64,000 nt of DNA from Agromyces sp. Soil535. Its GTDB lineage: Bacteria; Actinomycetota; Actinomycetes; Actinomycetales; Microbacteriaceae. The DNA lies in contig NZ_LMRW01000029.1 of NCBI RefSeq assembly GCF_001428255.1, positions 125,186-189,185 of the forward strand. The letters run 5' to 3'. Positions within the stretch are counted from its first letter, which is position 1, and every line of letters starts with the position of its first letter. A program made the position numbers and the translations under genes. Below, piece by piece: positions 25,537 through 33,344 of this stretch. The notes beneath the pieces are model-generated. The model was not told the DNA's origin and made no database searches. It worked only from the letters and a program-made list of their open reading frames with translations.

Positions 25537-26376
25537 ATGGCTATTCGTAAGTACAAGCCCACGACCCCCGGTCGTCGCGGTTCGTCGGTCGCCGACTTCG
25601 CGGAGATCACTCGCTCGACGCCCGAGAAGTCGCTGCTCCGCCCGTTGTCGAAGACCGGTGGCCGCAACAACCAGGGCCGCATCACGACGCGTCACATCGG
25701 CGGTGGCCACAAGCGCCAGTACCGCGTGATCGACTTCCGTCGCAACGACAAGGACGGCGTGGCCGCCAAGGTCGCGCACATCGAGTACGACCCGAACCGC
25801 ACGGCTCGCATCGCGCTCCTCCACTTCGTGGACGGCACCAAGCGCTACATCCTGGCGCCGAACAAGCTCCAGCAGGGCGACCCGATCGAGTCGGGCCCCA
25901 ACGCCGACATCAAGCCGGGCAACAACCTGCCGCTGCGCAACATCCCGACCGGTACCGTCGTGCATGCCATCGAGCTCCGCCCCGGCGGCGGCGCGAAGCT
26001 GGCCCGCTCGGCCGGCGCCTCGGTGCGCCTCGTCGCGAAGGACGGCCCCTACGCGCAGCTCCGCCTCCCGTCGGGCGAGATCCGCAACGTCGACGCGCGC
26101 TGCCGCGCGACCGTCGGCGAGGTCGGCAACGCCGAGCAGTCGAACATCAACTGGGGCAAGGCCGGCCGCAAGCGCTGGAAGGGCGTCCGCCCGACCGTGC
26201 GCGGTGTCGCGATGAACCCGGTCGACCACCCGCACGGTGGTGGCGAGGGCAAGACCTCCGGTGGTCGCCACCCGGTCAGCCCGTGGGGCCAGAAGGAAGG
26301 CCGCACGCGTAGCCGCAAGAAGGAAAGCGACCAGTTCATCGTTCGCCGTCGCACCGTCGGCAAGAAGCGCAAGTAG
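25537..26376 (+). CDS. rplB: 50S ribosomal protein uL2
   Basis: A 279-residue protein essential for peptidyl transfer and subunit joining. It has MAIRKYKPTTPGRR at the start, and the conserved MNPVDHPHGGGEG loop near residue 230 contains the key histidine. Confidence 0.98.
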   Translation: MAIRKYKPTTPGRRGSSVADFAEITRSTPEKSLLRPLSKTGGRNNQGRITTRHIGGGHKRQYRVIDFRRNDKDGVAAKVAHIEYDPNRTARIALLHFVDGTKRYILAPNKLQQGDPIESGPNADIKPGNNLPLRNIPTGTVVHAIELRPGGGAKLARSAGASVRLVAKDGPYAQLRLPSGEIRNVDARCRATVGEVGNAEQSNINWGKAGRKRWKGVRPTVRGVAMNPVDHPHGGGEGKTSGGRHPVSPWGQKEGRTRSRKKESDQFIVRRRTVGKKRK

Positions 26377-26388
26377 GAGTTGTAGAAG

Positions 26389-26670
26389 ATGCCACGCAGT
26401 CTCAAGAAGGGCCCCTTCGTCGATGACCACCTGCTTCGCAAGGTCGTCACGCAGAACGAGGCCGGTTCCAAGAACGTCATCAAGACCTGGTCACGCCGCT
26501 CGATGATCATCCCCGCGATGCTGGGGCACACGATCGCCGTGCACGACGGCCGCAAGCACATCCCGGTGTTCGTCACCGAGACCATGGTGGGTCACAAGCT
26601 CGGCGAGTTCGCCCCCACCCGCACCTTCCGTGGACACGTGAAGGACGACAAGAAGGGCCGCCGCCGCTGA
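26389..26670 (+). CDS. rpsS: 30S ribosomal protein uS19
   Basis: A 93-residue head protein paired with uS13. It starts MPRSLKKGPFVDDHL and ends in a basic KKGRRR tail. Standard length and S10 operon position. Confidence 0.98.
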   Translation: MPRSLKKGPFVDDHLLRKVVTQNEAGSKNVIKTWSRRSMIIPAMLGHTIAVHDGRKHIPVFVTETMVGHKLGEFAPTRTFRGHVKDDKKGRRR

Positions 26671-26695
26671 CGCGGTGGCGTGAAGGAGGAAAGAA

Positions 26696-27061
26696 ATGGT
26701 GGAGTCGATCGCACGCGTGCGACACATCCGCGTGACCCCCATGAAGGCCCGCCGCGTCGTCAACATGATCCGCGGCAAGCAGGCACAGGAGGCACTCGCC
26801 ATCCTGAAGTTCGCACCCCAGGGTGCGAGCGAGCCGGTGTACAAGCTCGTCGCCTCGGCCATCGCGAACGCTCGCGTCAAGGCCGACGCTGCGAACACCT
26901 ACCTGGACGAGCAGGACCTCTACATCAGCCGCGCATTCGTCGACGAGGGCACCACCCTCAAGCGATTCCAGCCGCGCGCGCAGGGTCGTGCCTTCCGCAT
27001 CAACAAGCGAACGAGCCACATCACCGTCGTGCTCGCCACGCCCGAGGAGGGTACGAAGTAA
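26696..27061 (+). CDS. rplV: 50S ribosomal protein uL22
   Basis: A 121-residue protein whose loop lines the exit tunnel and contributes to macrolide sensitivity. GAGGAAAGAA precedes the ATG. Its stop codon shares its last base with the rpsC start. Confidence 0.97.
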   Translation: MVESIARVRHIRVTPMKARRVVNMIRGKQAQEALAILKFAPQGASEPVYKLVASAIANARVKADAANTYLDEQDLYISRAFVDEGTTLKRFQPRAQGRAFRINKRTSHITVVLATPEEGTK

Positions 27062-27813
27062 TGGGTCAGAAGGTCAACCCGTACGGCTTCCGTCTCGGCA
27101 TCACCACCGACCACGTGTCGCGGTGGTTCTCCGACTCGACGAAGCCCGGTCAGCGCTACGCCGACTACCTCGCAGAGGACATCAAGATCCGTCGCCTGCT
27201 CAAGACGTCGCTCGACCGCGCCGGTGTCTCGCGCATCGAGATCGAGCGCACCCGCGACCGCGTCCGGGTGGACATCCACACGGCGCGTCCCGGCATCGTG
27301 ATCGGCCGCCGCGGCGCCGAGGCCGAGCGCATCCGCGCCGACCTCGAGAAGCTCAGCGGCAAGCAGATCCAGCTGAACATCCTCGAGGTCAAGAACCCCG
27401 AGGCCGACGCCCAGCTCGTCGCGCAGGGCATCGCCGAGCAGCTCTCCGCCCGTGTGGCGTTCCGCCGCGCGATGCGCAAGGGCCTGCAGGGCGCGCAGCG
27501 CGCCGGCGCCAAGGGTGTCCGCATCCAGGTGTCGGGCCGCCTCGGCGGCGCCGAGATGAGCCGGTCGGAGTTCTACCGCGAAGGCCGTGTGCCCCTGCAC
27601 ACCCTGCGCGCGAACATCGACTACGGCTTCTACGAGGCCAAGACCACCTTCGGCCGCATCGGCGTGAAGGTCTGGATCTACAAGGGCGACATCACCAACA
27701 AGGAACTCGCCCGCGAGCAGGCCTCCCAGAAGCCGTCCCGCGAGCGCAGTGACCGTCCCCGCCGCGACCGCGCCCCCAAGGCCGAGCCGGTGGCAGCAGG
27801 AGTTGAGGCATAA
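27061..27813 (+). CDS. rpsC: 30S ribosomal protein uS3
   Basis: A 250-residue protein at the mRNA entry site. It starts MGQKVNPYGFRLG, has a KH domain with the GRRGAEAERIR loop, and ends in a basic Arg/Pro/Lys tail. The start on the last base of the rplV stop fits the family length; a longer in-frame reading from 26680 lies over rplV and was discarded. Confidence 0.98.
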   Translation: MGQKVNPYGFRLGITTDHVSRWFSDSTKPGQRYADYLAEDIKIRRLLKTSLDRAGVSRIEIERTRDRVRVDIHTARPGIVIGRRGAEAERIRADLEKLSGKQIQLNILEVKNPEADAQLVAQGIAEQLSARVAFRRAMRKGLQGAQRAGAKGVRIQVSGRLGGAEMSRSEFYREGRVPLHTLRANIDYGFYEAKTTFGRIGVKVWIYKGDITNKELAREQASQKPSRERSDRPRRDRAPKAEPVAAGVEA

Positions 27814-27815
27814 CC

Positions 27816-28235
27816 ATGTTGATTCCCCGTCGAGTCAAGTACCGCAAGCAGCACCACCCCGGCCGTTCGGGCCACGCCACCGGCGGCACGAAGGTCACCT
27901 TCGGTGAGTACGGCATCCAGGCCATCACCCCCGCTTACGTGACGAACCGTCAGATCGAGTCCGCTCGTATCGCGATGACCCGTCACATCAAGCGTGGTGG
28001 CAAGGTGTGGATCAACATCTACCCCGACCGTCCGCTCACGAAGAAGCCGGCCGAGACCCGCATGGGTTCCGGCAAGGGTTCGCCCGAGTGGTGGGTCGCC
28101 AACGTCAAGCCGGGTCGAGTCCTCTTCGAGGTCTCCGGCGTCTCCGAGGAACTCGCTCGTGAGGCCATGACCCGTGCCATCCACAAGCTGCCCCTCAAGG
28201 CACGCATCATCAAGCGCGAGGAGGGCGACGCATAA
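27816..28235 (+). CDS. rplP: 50S ribosomal protein uL16
   Basis: A 139-residue protein near the A-site tRNA elbow, starting MLIPRRVKYRKQHHPGR. Arg82 (MGSGKGSPE context) is in the usual place for the target of arginine hydroxylation in other bacteria. It overlaps rpmC by one base. Confidence 0.98.
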   Translation: MLIPRRVKYRKQHHPGRSGHATGGTKVTFGEYGIQAITPAYVTNRQIESARIAMTRHIKRGGKVWINIYPDRPLTKKPAETRMGSGKGSPEWWVANVKPGRVLFEVSGVSEELAREAMTRAIHKLPLKARIIKREEGDA

Positions 28236-28561
28236 TGGCCGTCGGAACCAAGGAGCTCAGCCCCGCAGAGCTCGACACGTTTGAAGACGAGCGACTCGTC
28301 GACGAGCTGAAGAAGGCCAAGGAGGAGCTGTTCAACCTGCGCTTCCAGTCGGCCACCGGCCAGCTCGAGAGCCACGGCCGCCTCCGTGCGGTCAAGCGCG
28401 ACATCGCCCGCATCTACACGGTCATCCGTGAGCGCGAGCTCGGCATCCGTGCCACTCCCGCACCGGTCGAGGCGAAGGCCGCGGCTGAGAAGAAGACCAA
28501 GAAGGCCAAGGCCGAGGCATCCGCGGATGCTTCGACCGAGGCGGACACGAAGGAGGCCTGA
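28235..28561 (+). CDS. rpmC: 50S ribosomal protein uL29 with C-terminal extension
   Basis: The normal two-helix L29 core occupies about residues 1-72 (ELSPAELDTFEDE, LFNLRFQSATGQL). A further 36 residues rich in Ala, Lys and Glu make it 108 residues, compared with 65-75 in most bacteria. Such tails are common in Actinobacteria. It starts within the rplP stop codon. Confidence 0.96.
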   Translation: MAVGTKELSPAELDTFEDERLVDELKKAKEELFNLRFQSATGQLESHGRLRAVKRDIARIYTVIRERELGIRATPAPVEAKAAAEKKTKKAKAEASADASTEADTKEA

Positions 28562-28563
28562 TC

Positions 28564-28866
28564 ATGGCTGAGACCAAGAAGGCTACGGCCGAGGTCGCCG
28601 AGACGGCCGAGCTCGCCCGCAATGACCGCAAGGTGCGCCGTGGATACGTCGTCAGCGACAAGATGGACAAGACCATCGTCGTCGAGGTCGAGGATCGCGT
28701 GAAGCACCGGCTGTACGGCAAGGTCATGCGCCGCACCACGAAGGTCAAGGCGCACGACGAGCAGAACACCGCCGGCATCGGCGACCTCGTCGTGATCTCC
28801 GAGACCCGCCCCCTCAGTGCCACGAAGCACTGGCGCCTCGTCGAGATCGTCGAGAAGGCCAAGTAA
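28564..28866 (+). CDS. rpsQ: 30S ribosomal protein uS17
   Basis: A 100-residue OB-fold protein. The core VSDKMDKTIVVEVEDRVKH is preceded by about 20 extra Ala/Glu-rich residues. It is the last gene before the 32-base gap to rplN. Confidence 0.97.
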   Translation: MAETKKATAEVAETAELARNDRKVRRGYVVSDKMDKTIVVEVEDRVKHRLYGKVMRRTTKVKAHDEQNTAGIGDLVVISETRPLSATKHWRLVEIVEKAK

Positions 28867-28898
28867 GCCTCGCGCTTGCTTGAAAGAAGGAGTTCACT

Positions 28899-29267
28899 GT
28901 GCTTCAGCAGGAATCACGAGTCAAGGTCGCCGACAACACCGGCGCCAAGGAGCTGCTCACCATTCGCGTGCTCGGCGGCTCCAAGCGCCGCTACGCCGGC
29001 CTCGGTGACGTCATCGTCGCCACGGTCAAGGACGCGATCCCGGGCGGCAACGTCAAGAAGGGCGATGTGGTCAAGGCCGTCATCGTCCGTACCGTCAAGG
29101 AGACCCGTCGTCCCGACGGTTCGTACATCAAGTTCGACGAGAACGCGGCGGTGATCCTCAAGAACGACGGCGACCCCCGTGGCACCCGCATCTTCGGACC
29201 GGTCGGTCGCGAGCTCCGCGACAAGAAGTTCATGAAGATCGTCTCGCTGGCACCGGAGGTTATCTAG
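28899..29267 (+). CDS. rplN: 50S ribosomal protein uL14
   Basis: A 122-residue protein at the subunit interface, with LQQESRVKVADNTGAKE at the start. It begins at GTG 28899 with GAAGGAG upstream. It opens the spc gene set. Confidence 0.98.
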   Translation: MLQQESRVKVADNTGAKELLTIRVLGGSKRRYAGLGDVIVATVKDAIPGGNVKKGDVVKAVIVRTVKETRRPDGSYIKFDENAAVILKNDGDPRGTRIFGPVGRELRDKKFMKIVSLAPEVI

Positions 29268-29269
29268 TC

Positions 29270-29629
29270 ATGGCCAACATCAAGAAGGGCGACCTCGTCC
29301 AGGTCATCTCGGGCCGCAGCCAGGCCCGCGGCGGAGACCGCGGCAAGCAGGGCACGGTCATCGAGGTGCTCGTCGCCGAGAACCGCGTCGTCGTGCAGGG
29401 CGTGAACTTCGTCACGAAGCACGTGCGCGTCGGCCAGACGCAGCGCGGCTCGAAGACCGGCGGCATCGAGACCCACGAGGCGTCGATCCACGTGTCGAAC
29501 GTCGCGCTCGTCGACCCCGAGACGAAGAAGCCGACCCGCGTCGGCTTCCGCACCGAGACCGTGACGAAGGACGGCGTGCAGAAGACCGTCCGCGTCCGCT
29601 ACGCCAAGAAGTCAGGTAAGGACCTGTAA
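29270..29629 (+). CDS. rplX: 50S ribosomal protein uL24
   Basis: A 119-residue KOW-domain protein (KKGDLVQVISG), an assembly initiator near the tunnel exit. It lies two bases after rplN, and its stop overlaps the rplE start by one base. Confidence 0.97.
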   Translation: MANIKKGDLVQVISGRSQARGGDRGKQGTVIEVLVAENRVVVQGVNFVTKHVRVGQTQRGSKTGGIETHEASIHVSNVALVDPETKKPTRVGFRTETVTKDGVQKTVRVRYAKKSGKDL

Positions 29630-30216
29630 TGACCGATACGGCAACGCAGGCTGGCAAAATCCAGCCGCGACTGAAGACCAAGTACCGGACCGAGATCGCG
29701 AAGGCCCTCATCGAGGAGCACGGCTACACCAACGTGCACCAGGTCCCCGGCCTCGTGAAGATCGTCGTGAACATGGGCGTCGGCGAGGCGGCCCGCGATG
29801 GCAAGATCATCGACGGCGCGATCGCGGACCTCACGAAGATCACGGGGCAGAAGCCGCAGGTCACCAAGGCCCGCAAGTCCATCGCGCAGTTCAAGCTGCG
29901 CGAGGGCCAGCCGATCGGTGCGCACGTGACGCTCCGCGGCGACCGCATGTGGGAGTTCCTCGACCGCCTGCTGTCGCTCGCCCTGCCCCGCATCCGCGAC
30001 TTCCGCGGCCTCTCGGACGCCCAGTTCGACGGCAGCGGCAACTACACCTTCGGTCTCACGGAGCAGTCCATGTTCCACGAGATCGACCAGGACAAGATCG
30101 ACCGCGTTCGCGGCATGGACATCACCGTGGTGACCACCGCCAAGGACGACGACGAGGGCCGCGCGCTGCTCAGGCAGCTCGGCTTCCCGTTCCGGGCGAA
30201 CGCGTCCGCCAGCTGA
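29629..30216 (+). CDS. rplE: 50S ribosomal protein uL5
   Basis: A 195-residue 5S rRNA binder with GVGEAARDGK and the conserved GLTEQSMFHEI segment. In most bacteria rpsN follows directly, but here a 129-base gap with a hairpin follows instead. Confidence 0.98.
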   Translation: MTDTATQAGKIQPRLKTKYRTEIAKALIEEHGYTNVHQVPGLVKIVVNMGVGEAARDGKIIDGAIADLTKITGQKPQVTKARKSIAQFKLREGQPIGAHVTLRGDRMWEFLDRLLSLALPRIRDFRGLSDAQFDGSGNYTFGLTEQSMFHEIDQDKIDRVRGMDITVVTTAKDDDEGRALLRQLGFPFRANASAS

Positions 30217-30221
30217 ACCCC

Positions 30222-30253
30222 CGGATGCCGCGAGCTCGCGTTCGCGGCATCCG
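30222..30253. repeat. GGATGCCGCG palindrome in the rpsN position
   Basis: A perfect 12-bp inverted repeat (30222-30233 with 30242-30253) and an 8-base loop, between rplE and rpsH. The arm core is the same as in the palindrome at 17621-17659. A third GGCATCC copy follows at 30264-30270. Confidence 0.85.
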
Positions 30254-30345
30254 ACCCGGTCGGGGCATCCGCCCAGGCCTCCCACCACAGGTCATCACTC
30301 GTGTAACGGGTGCTGAAACCTGGTGAACGTAAGGAACCAATCGTC

Positions 30346-30744
30346 ATGACGATGACCGACCCGGTCGCTGACATGCTGACCCGACTGCGGAACGCCAACT
30401 CCGCGCACCACGACACCGTGTCGATGCCGAACTCGAAGCTCAAGGCGCACATCGCCGAGATCCTGAAGAAGGAAGGCTACATCGCCAGCTTCGAGATCAC
30501 CGACGCGCGCGTGGGCAAGACCCTCACGCTCCAGCTCAAGTTCGGCCCGAACCGCGAGCGCTCGATCGCGGGCATCAAGCGCGTCTCCAAGCCCGGCCTC
30601 CGCGTGTACGCGAAGTCGACGGAGCTCCCCAAGGTGCTCGGCGGCCTCGGCGTCGCGATCCTGTCCACTTCCAGCGGTCTGCTGACCGACCGCCAGGCCG
30701 AGAAGAAGGGCGTGGGTGGGGAAGTCCTCGCCTACGTGTGGTAG
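30346..30744 (+). CDS. rpsH: 30S ribosomal protein uS8
   Basis: A 132-residue central-domain protein, known elsewhere as the feedback regulator of the spc operon. It starts MTMTDPVADMLTRLRNA and ends in VGGEVLAYVW. TAAGGAA precedes the ATG at 30346. Confidence 0.98.
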   Translation: MTMTDPVADMLTRLRNANSAHHDTVSMPNSKLKAHIAEILKKEGYIASFEITDARVGKTLTLQLKFGPNRERSIAGIKRVSKPGLRVYAKSTELPKVLGGLGVAILSTSSGLLTDRQAEKKGVGGEVLAYVW

Positions 30745-30748
30745 TTCC

Positions 30749-31285
30749 ATGTCACGAATCGGACGACTCCCCATCGCCATCCCCGCGGGTGTCGACGTGA
30801 AGGTCGACGGCCCGGCCGTCACCGTCAAGGGCCCCAAGGGCGAGCTCTCGCTCACGGTGGCCTCGCCCATCGAGGTGAAGATCGAGGACGAGCAGGTCCT
30901 CGTCACCCGCCCCGACGACGAGCGCGAGTCGCGCTCGCTGCACGGCCTCACCCGCTCGCTCATCGCGAACCAGATCATCGGCGTCACGGAGGGCTACTCC
31001 AAGGGCCTCGAGATCGTCGGCACCGGTTACCGCGTCGCCCAGAAGGGCTCCGCGGTCGAGTTCGCGCTCGGCTTCTCGCACCCCGTGACCGTCGAGCCCC
31101 CGGCCGGCATCACGCTGACCGTCGAGGGCAACAACAAGATCACGGTTGCCGGCATCGACAAGCAGGCCGTCGGCGAGACCGCCGCCAACATCCGCAAGAT
31201 CAAGAAGCCCGAGCCGTACAAGGGCAAGGGCATCCGCTACGCCGGCGAGGTCGTGCGTCGCAAGGCCGGAAAGTCAGGTAAGTAA
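30749..31285 (+). CDS. rplF: 50S ribosomal protein uL6
   Basis: A 178-residue protein with two repeated alpha/beta domains and the C-terminal EPYKGKGIRYAGE motif. The ATG at 30749 (MSRIGRLPI) lies four bases after the rpsH stop. Confidence 0.98.
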   Translation: MSRIGRLPIAIPAGVDVKVDGPAVTVKGPKGELSLTVASPIEVKIEDEQVLVTRPDDERESRSLHGLTRSLIANQIIGVTEGYSKGLEIVGTGYRVAQKGSAVEFALGFSHPVTVEPPAGITLTVEGNNKITVAGIDKQAVGETAANIRKIKKPEPYKGKGIRYAGEVVRRKAGKSGK

Positions 31286-31287
31286 TC

Positions 31288-31647
31288 ATGGCCGTGAAGA
31301 CCAAGACGGCTGCGCGCTCGCGCCGCCACACCCGCCTTCGCAAGAAGATCGTCGGCACGGTCGAGCGTCCGCGCCTCGTCGTCACCCGTTCTACCCGCCA
31401 CGTCTTCGTGCAGGTCGTCGACGACGCCGCCGGCCGCACCCTTGCGTCCGCATCCACCATGGAGGCCGACCTCCGTGCGTTCGACGGTGACAAGACCGCC
31501 AAGGCCAAGAAGGTCGGCGAGCTGGTTGCAGAGCGTGCGAAGCAGGCCGGCATCGAGTCGGTCGTCTTCGACCGCGGCGGCAACAAGTACGCCGGTCGAG
31601 TCGCAGCCATCGCCGATGGTGCGCGAGAGGCGGGGCTGAGCCTGTGA
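31288..31647 (+). CDS. rplR: 50S ribosomal protein uL18
   Basis: A 119-residue 5S rRNA binder. RPRLVVTRSTRHVFVQVVDD and the C-terminal FDRGGNKYAGRV are typical. It overlaps rpsE by four bases (GTGA). Confidence 0.98.
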   Translation: MAVKTKTAARSRRHTRLRKKIVGTVERPRLVVTRSTRHVFVQVVDDAAGRTLASASTMEADLRAFDGDKTAKAKKVGELVAERAKQAGIESVVFDRGGNKYAGRVAAIADGAREAGLSL

Positions 31648-32339
31648 CTGACAACAAGAAGGAGAACGAGGTGGCTGCAGAGGCACCCGTGGAGACCGCC
31701 GCCGCGAGCGAGGTCCCCCAGAACGAGCCGCGCGAGGCCCGTCGCGGCAGCCGCGACCGTGGCCCCAGCCGCGACCGCGGTGGCCGTGACGCAGAGAAGA
31801 GCCAGTTCCTCGAGCGCGTCGTGACCATCAACCGCGTGTCCAAGGTCGTCAAGGGCGGCCGTCGCTTCAGCTTCACGGCGCTCGTCGTGGTGGGTGACGG
31901 CAACGGTCTCGTCGGCGTCGGCTACGGCAAGGCGCGCGAGGTCCCGACTGCGATCTCGAAGGGCGTCGAGGAGGCGAAGAAGAACTTCTTCCGCGTCCCC
32001 CGCGTCGGAGCGACCATCCCGCACCCCGTGCAGGGTGAGGCCGCCGCGGGCGTCGTCCTGCTGCGTCCGGCATCGCCCGGTACCGGCGTCATCGCCGGTG
32101 GTCCGGTGCGTGCCGTACTCGAGTGCGCCGGCATCCACGACGTGCTGAGCAAGTCGCTCGGTTCGTCGAACACCATCAACATCGTGCACGCCACGGTCGA
32201 GGCACTCTCGCAGCTCGAGGAGCCGCGGGCGGTCGCCGCCCGTCGTGGCCTCGCCTACGACGAGGTCGCCCCGGCCCGTCTGCTGCGTGCCGAGGCCAAG
32301 GCGGCCGAGGCCGCCGCAGCAGCGAAGGCAGGTGCCTGA
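31644..32339 (+). CDS. rpsE: 30S ribosomal protein uS5 with N-terminal extension
   Basis: A 231-residue protein with about 55 extra N-terminal residues (acidic then Arg-rich, GSRDRGPSRDRGGRD), followed by the standard double-stranded RNA-binding and S5-C domains. It starts at GTG 31644 inside the rplR stop. It contributes to decoding fidelity. Confidence 0.97.
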   Translation: MTDNKKENEVAAEAPVETAAASEVPQNEPREARRGSRDRGPSRDRGGRDAEKSQFLERVVTINRVSKVVKGGRRFSFTALVVVGDGNGLVGVGYGKAREVPTAISKGVEEAKKNFFRVPRVGATIPHPVQGEAAAGVVLLRPASPGTGVIAGGPVRAVLECAGIHDVLSKSLGSSNTINIVHATVEALSQLEEPRAVAARRGLAYDEVAPARLLRAEAKAAEAAAAAKAGA

Positions 32340-32524
32340 TGGCGAAGCTCAAGGTGACCCAGATCAAGTCCAAGGTGAGCGAGAAGCAGAACCAGCGCGA
32401 CACGCTCCGCAGCCTGGGGCTCAAGCGCATCGGCGACTCGGTCGTTCGCGACGACACCCCGCAGAACCGCGGCTACGTCAAGACCGTCGCCCACCTCGTG
32501 AAGGTTGAGGAGATTGACTCATGA
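32339..32524 (+). CDS. rpmD: 50S ribosomal protein uL30
   Basis: A 61-residue protein (KVTQIKSKVSEKQNQRDTLR). It starts on the last base of the rpsE stop, and its end overlaps rplO by four bases (ATGA). Confidence 0.97.
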   Translation: MAKLKVTQIKSKVSEKQNQRDTLRSLGLKRIGDSVVRDDTPQNRGYVKTVAHLVKVEEIDS

Positions 32525-33210
32525 CTGACGACGTGAACGACACGACCGTCGAAACCACCAAGGCCCCGGCGAAGAAGACTCCCGCCAAGGCCGCCACCGA
32601 GAAGAAGGCGCCGGCCAAGGCCGCCGCCGCGAAGGCTCCCGCGAAGGCGTCTGCCGCCGACGCCGACCAGGCGAAGGCCGAGAAGGCCCCCGCCAGGCGC
32701 CGTCCTGAGCCTGCCGAAGGGAAGGCCCCCGCGAAGAAGGCCGCCCCCGAGGACGCCGTCGACGCCAAGCGCGAGCCCGTGCTGAAGGTGCACCACCTGC
32801 GGCCGGCCCCCGGTGCCAAGAAGGACAAGACCCGCGTCGGACGCGGTGAGGGTTCGAAGGGCAAGACCGCCGGTCGCGGCACCAAGGGTTCGAAGGCACG
32901 CAACAACATCCGCCCGGGTTTCGAGGGCGGCCAGCTTCCGTACCACATGCGTGCGCCGAAGCTGCGCGGCTTCAAGAACCCGTTCCGCGTCGAGTACCAG
33001 GTGGTCAACCTGGACAAGCTCGCCGAGCTCTACCCGAAGGGCGGCGACGTCACGATCGCCGACCTCGTCGAGAAGGGTGCCGTCCGCAAGAACGAGCGGG
33101 TCAAGGTGCTCGGGAACGGCGACATCCAGGTGAAGCTCACCGTCGCGGTCGACAAGGTCTCCGGCTCGGCCGAGCAGAAGATCGTCGCCGCGGGCGGCTC
33201 GGTCAAGTAG
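32521..33210 (+). CDS. rplO: 50S ribosomal protein uL15 with long N-terminal extension
   Basis: The L15 core begins near residue 87 (LKVHHLRPAPGAKK) and has the GRGEGSKGKTAGRGTKG signature. It is preceded by about 85 Ala/Lys/Pro-rich residues, giving 229 residues against the usual 145-150. The ATG at 32521 overlaps the rpmD stop and has GAGGAG upstream, so the extension is probably translated. An in-frame GTG at 32779 without a ribosome site would give the short form. Within the extension, bases 32700-32720 match a dispersed palindromic repeat. Confidence 0.93.
   Translation: MTDDVNDTTVETTKAPAKKTPAKAATEKKAPAKAAAAKAPAKASAADADQAKAEKAPARRRPEPAEGKAPAKKAAPEDAVDAKREPVLKVHHLRPAPGAKKDKTRVGRGEGSKGKTAGRGTKGSKARNNIRPGFEGGQLPYHMRAPKLRGFKNPFRVEYQVVNLDKLAELYPKGGDVTIADLVEKGAVRKNERVKVLGNGDIQVKLTVAVDKVSGSAEQKIVAAGGSVK
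32700..32720. repeat. Dispersed repeat fragment within the rplO coding extension
   Basis: The sequence TCCTGAGCCTGCCGAAGGGA interrupts an otherwise AAG/GCC-rich coding stretch and encodes RPEPAEG-like residues. It resembles the widespread TCCTGAGCCTGTCGAAGG-type repeat, whose inverse core (GACAGGCTC) also occurs at 23462, 33231 and 33271. Confidence 0.6.
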
Positions 33211-33230
33211 GCCACAGCATCACCCGCTTG

Positions 33231-33286
33231 TTCGAGCCTGTCGGGACCTCGCGTATGATTCACGGGGGTCTCGACAGGCTCGAGCC
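33231..33286. repeat. Inverted pair of TCGACAGGCTCGA repeats before secY
   Basis: TTCGAGCCTGTCGGGACC at 33231-33248 is an imperfect inverted copy of GGTCTCGACAGGCTCGAG at 33269-33286. A TATGAT -10 candidate (33254-33259) lies in the loop between them, with TTCGAG 17 bases upstream, so the repeat may carry the secY promoter. The gap 33211-33344 holds nothing else. Confidence 0.65.
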
Positions 33287-33344
33287 GCATACGGACTGAG
33301 TCCGAAGAAGCGCTACCCGCTCCACCGGAGCCACAGGAGGACGA

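Noticed and set aside
30217..30345. Hidden rpsN gene between rplE and rpsH
   Set aside because: No open frame with S14 motifs or paired CxxC exists on the plus strand in this 129-base gap.
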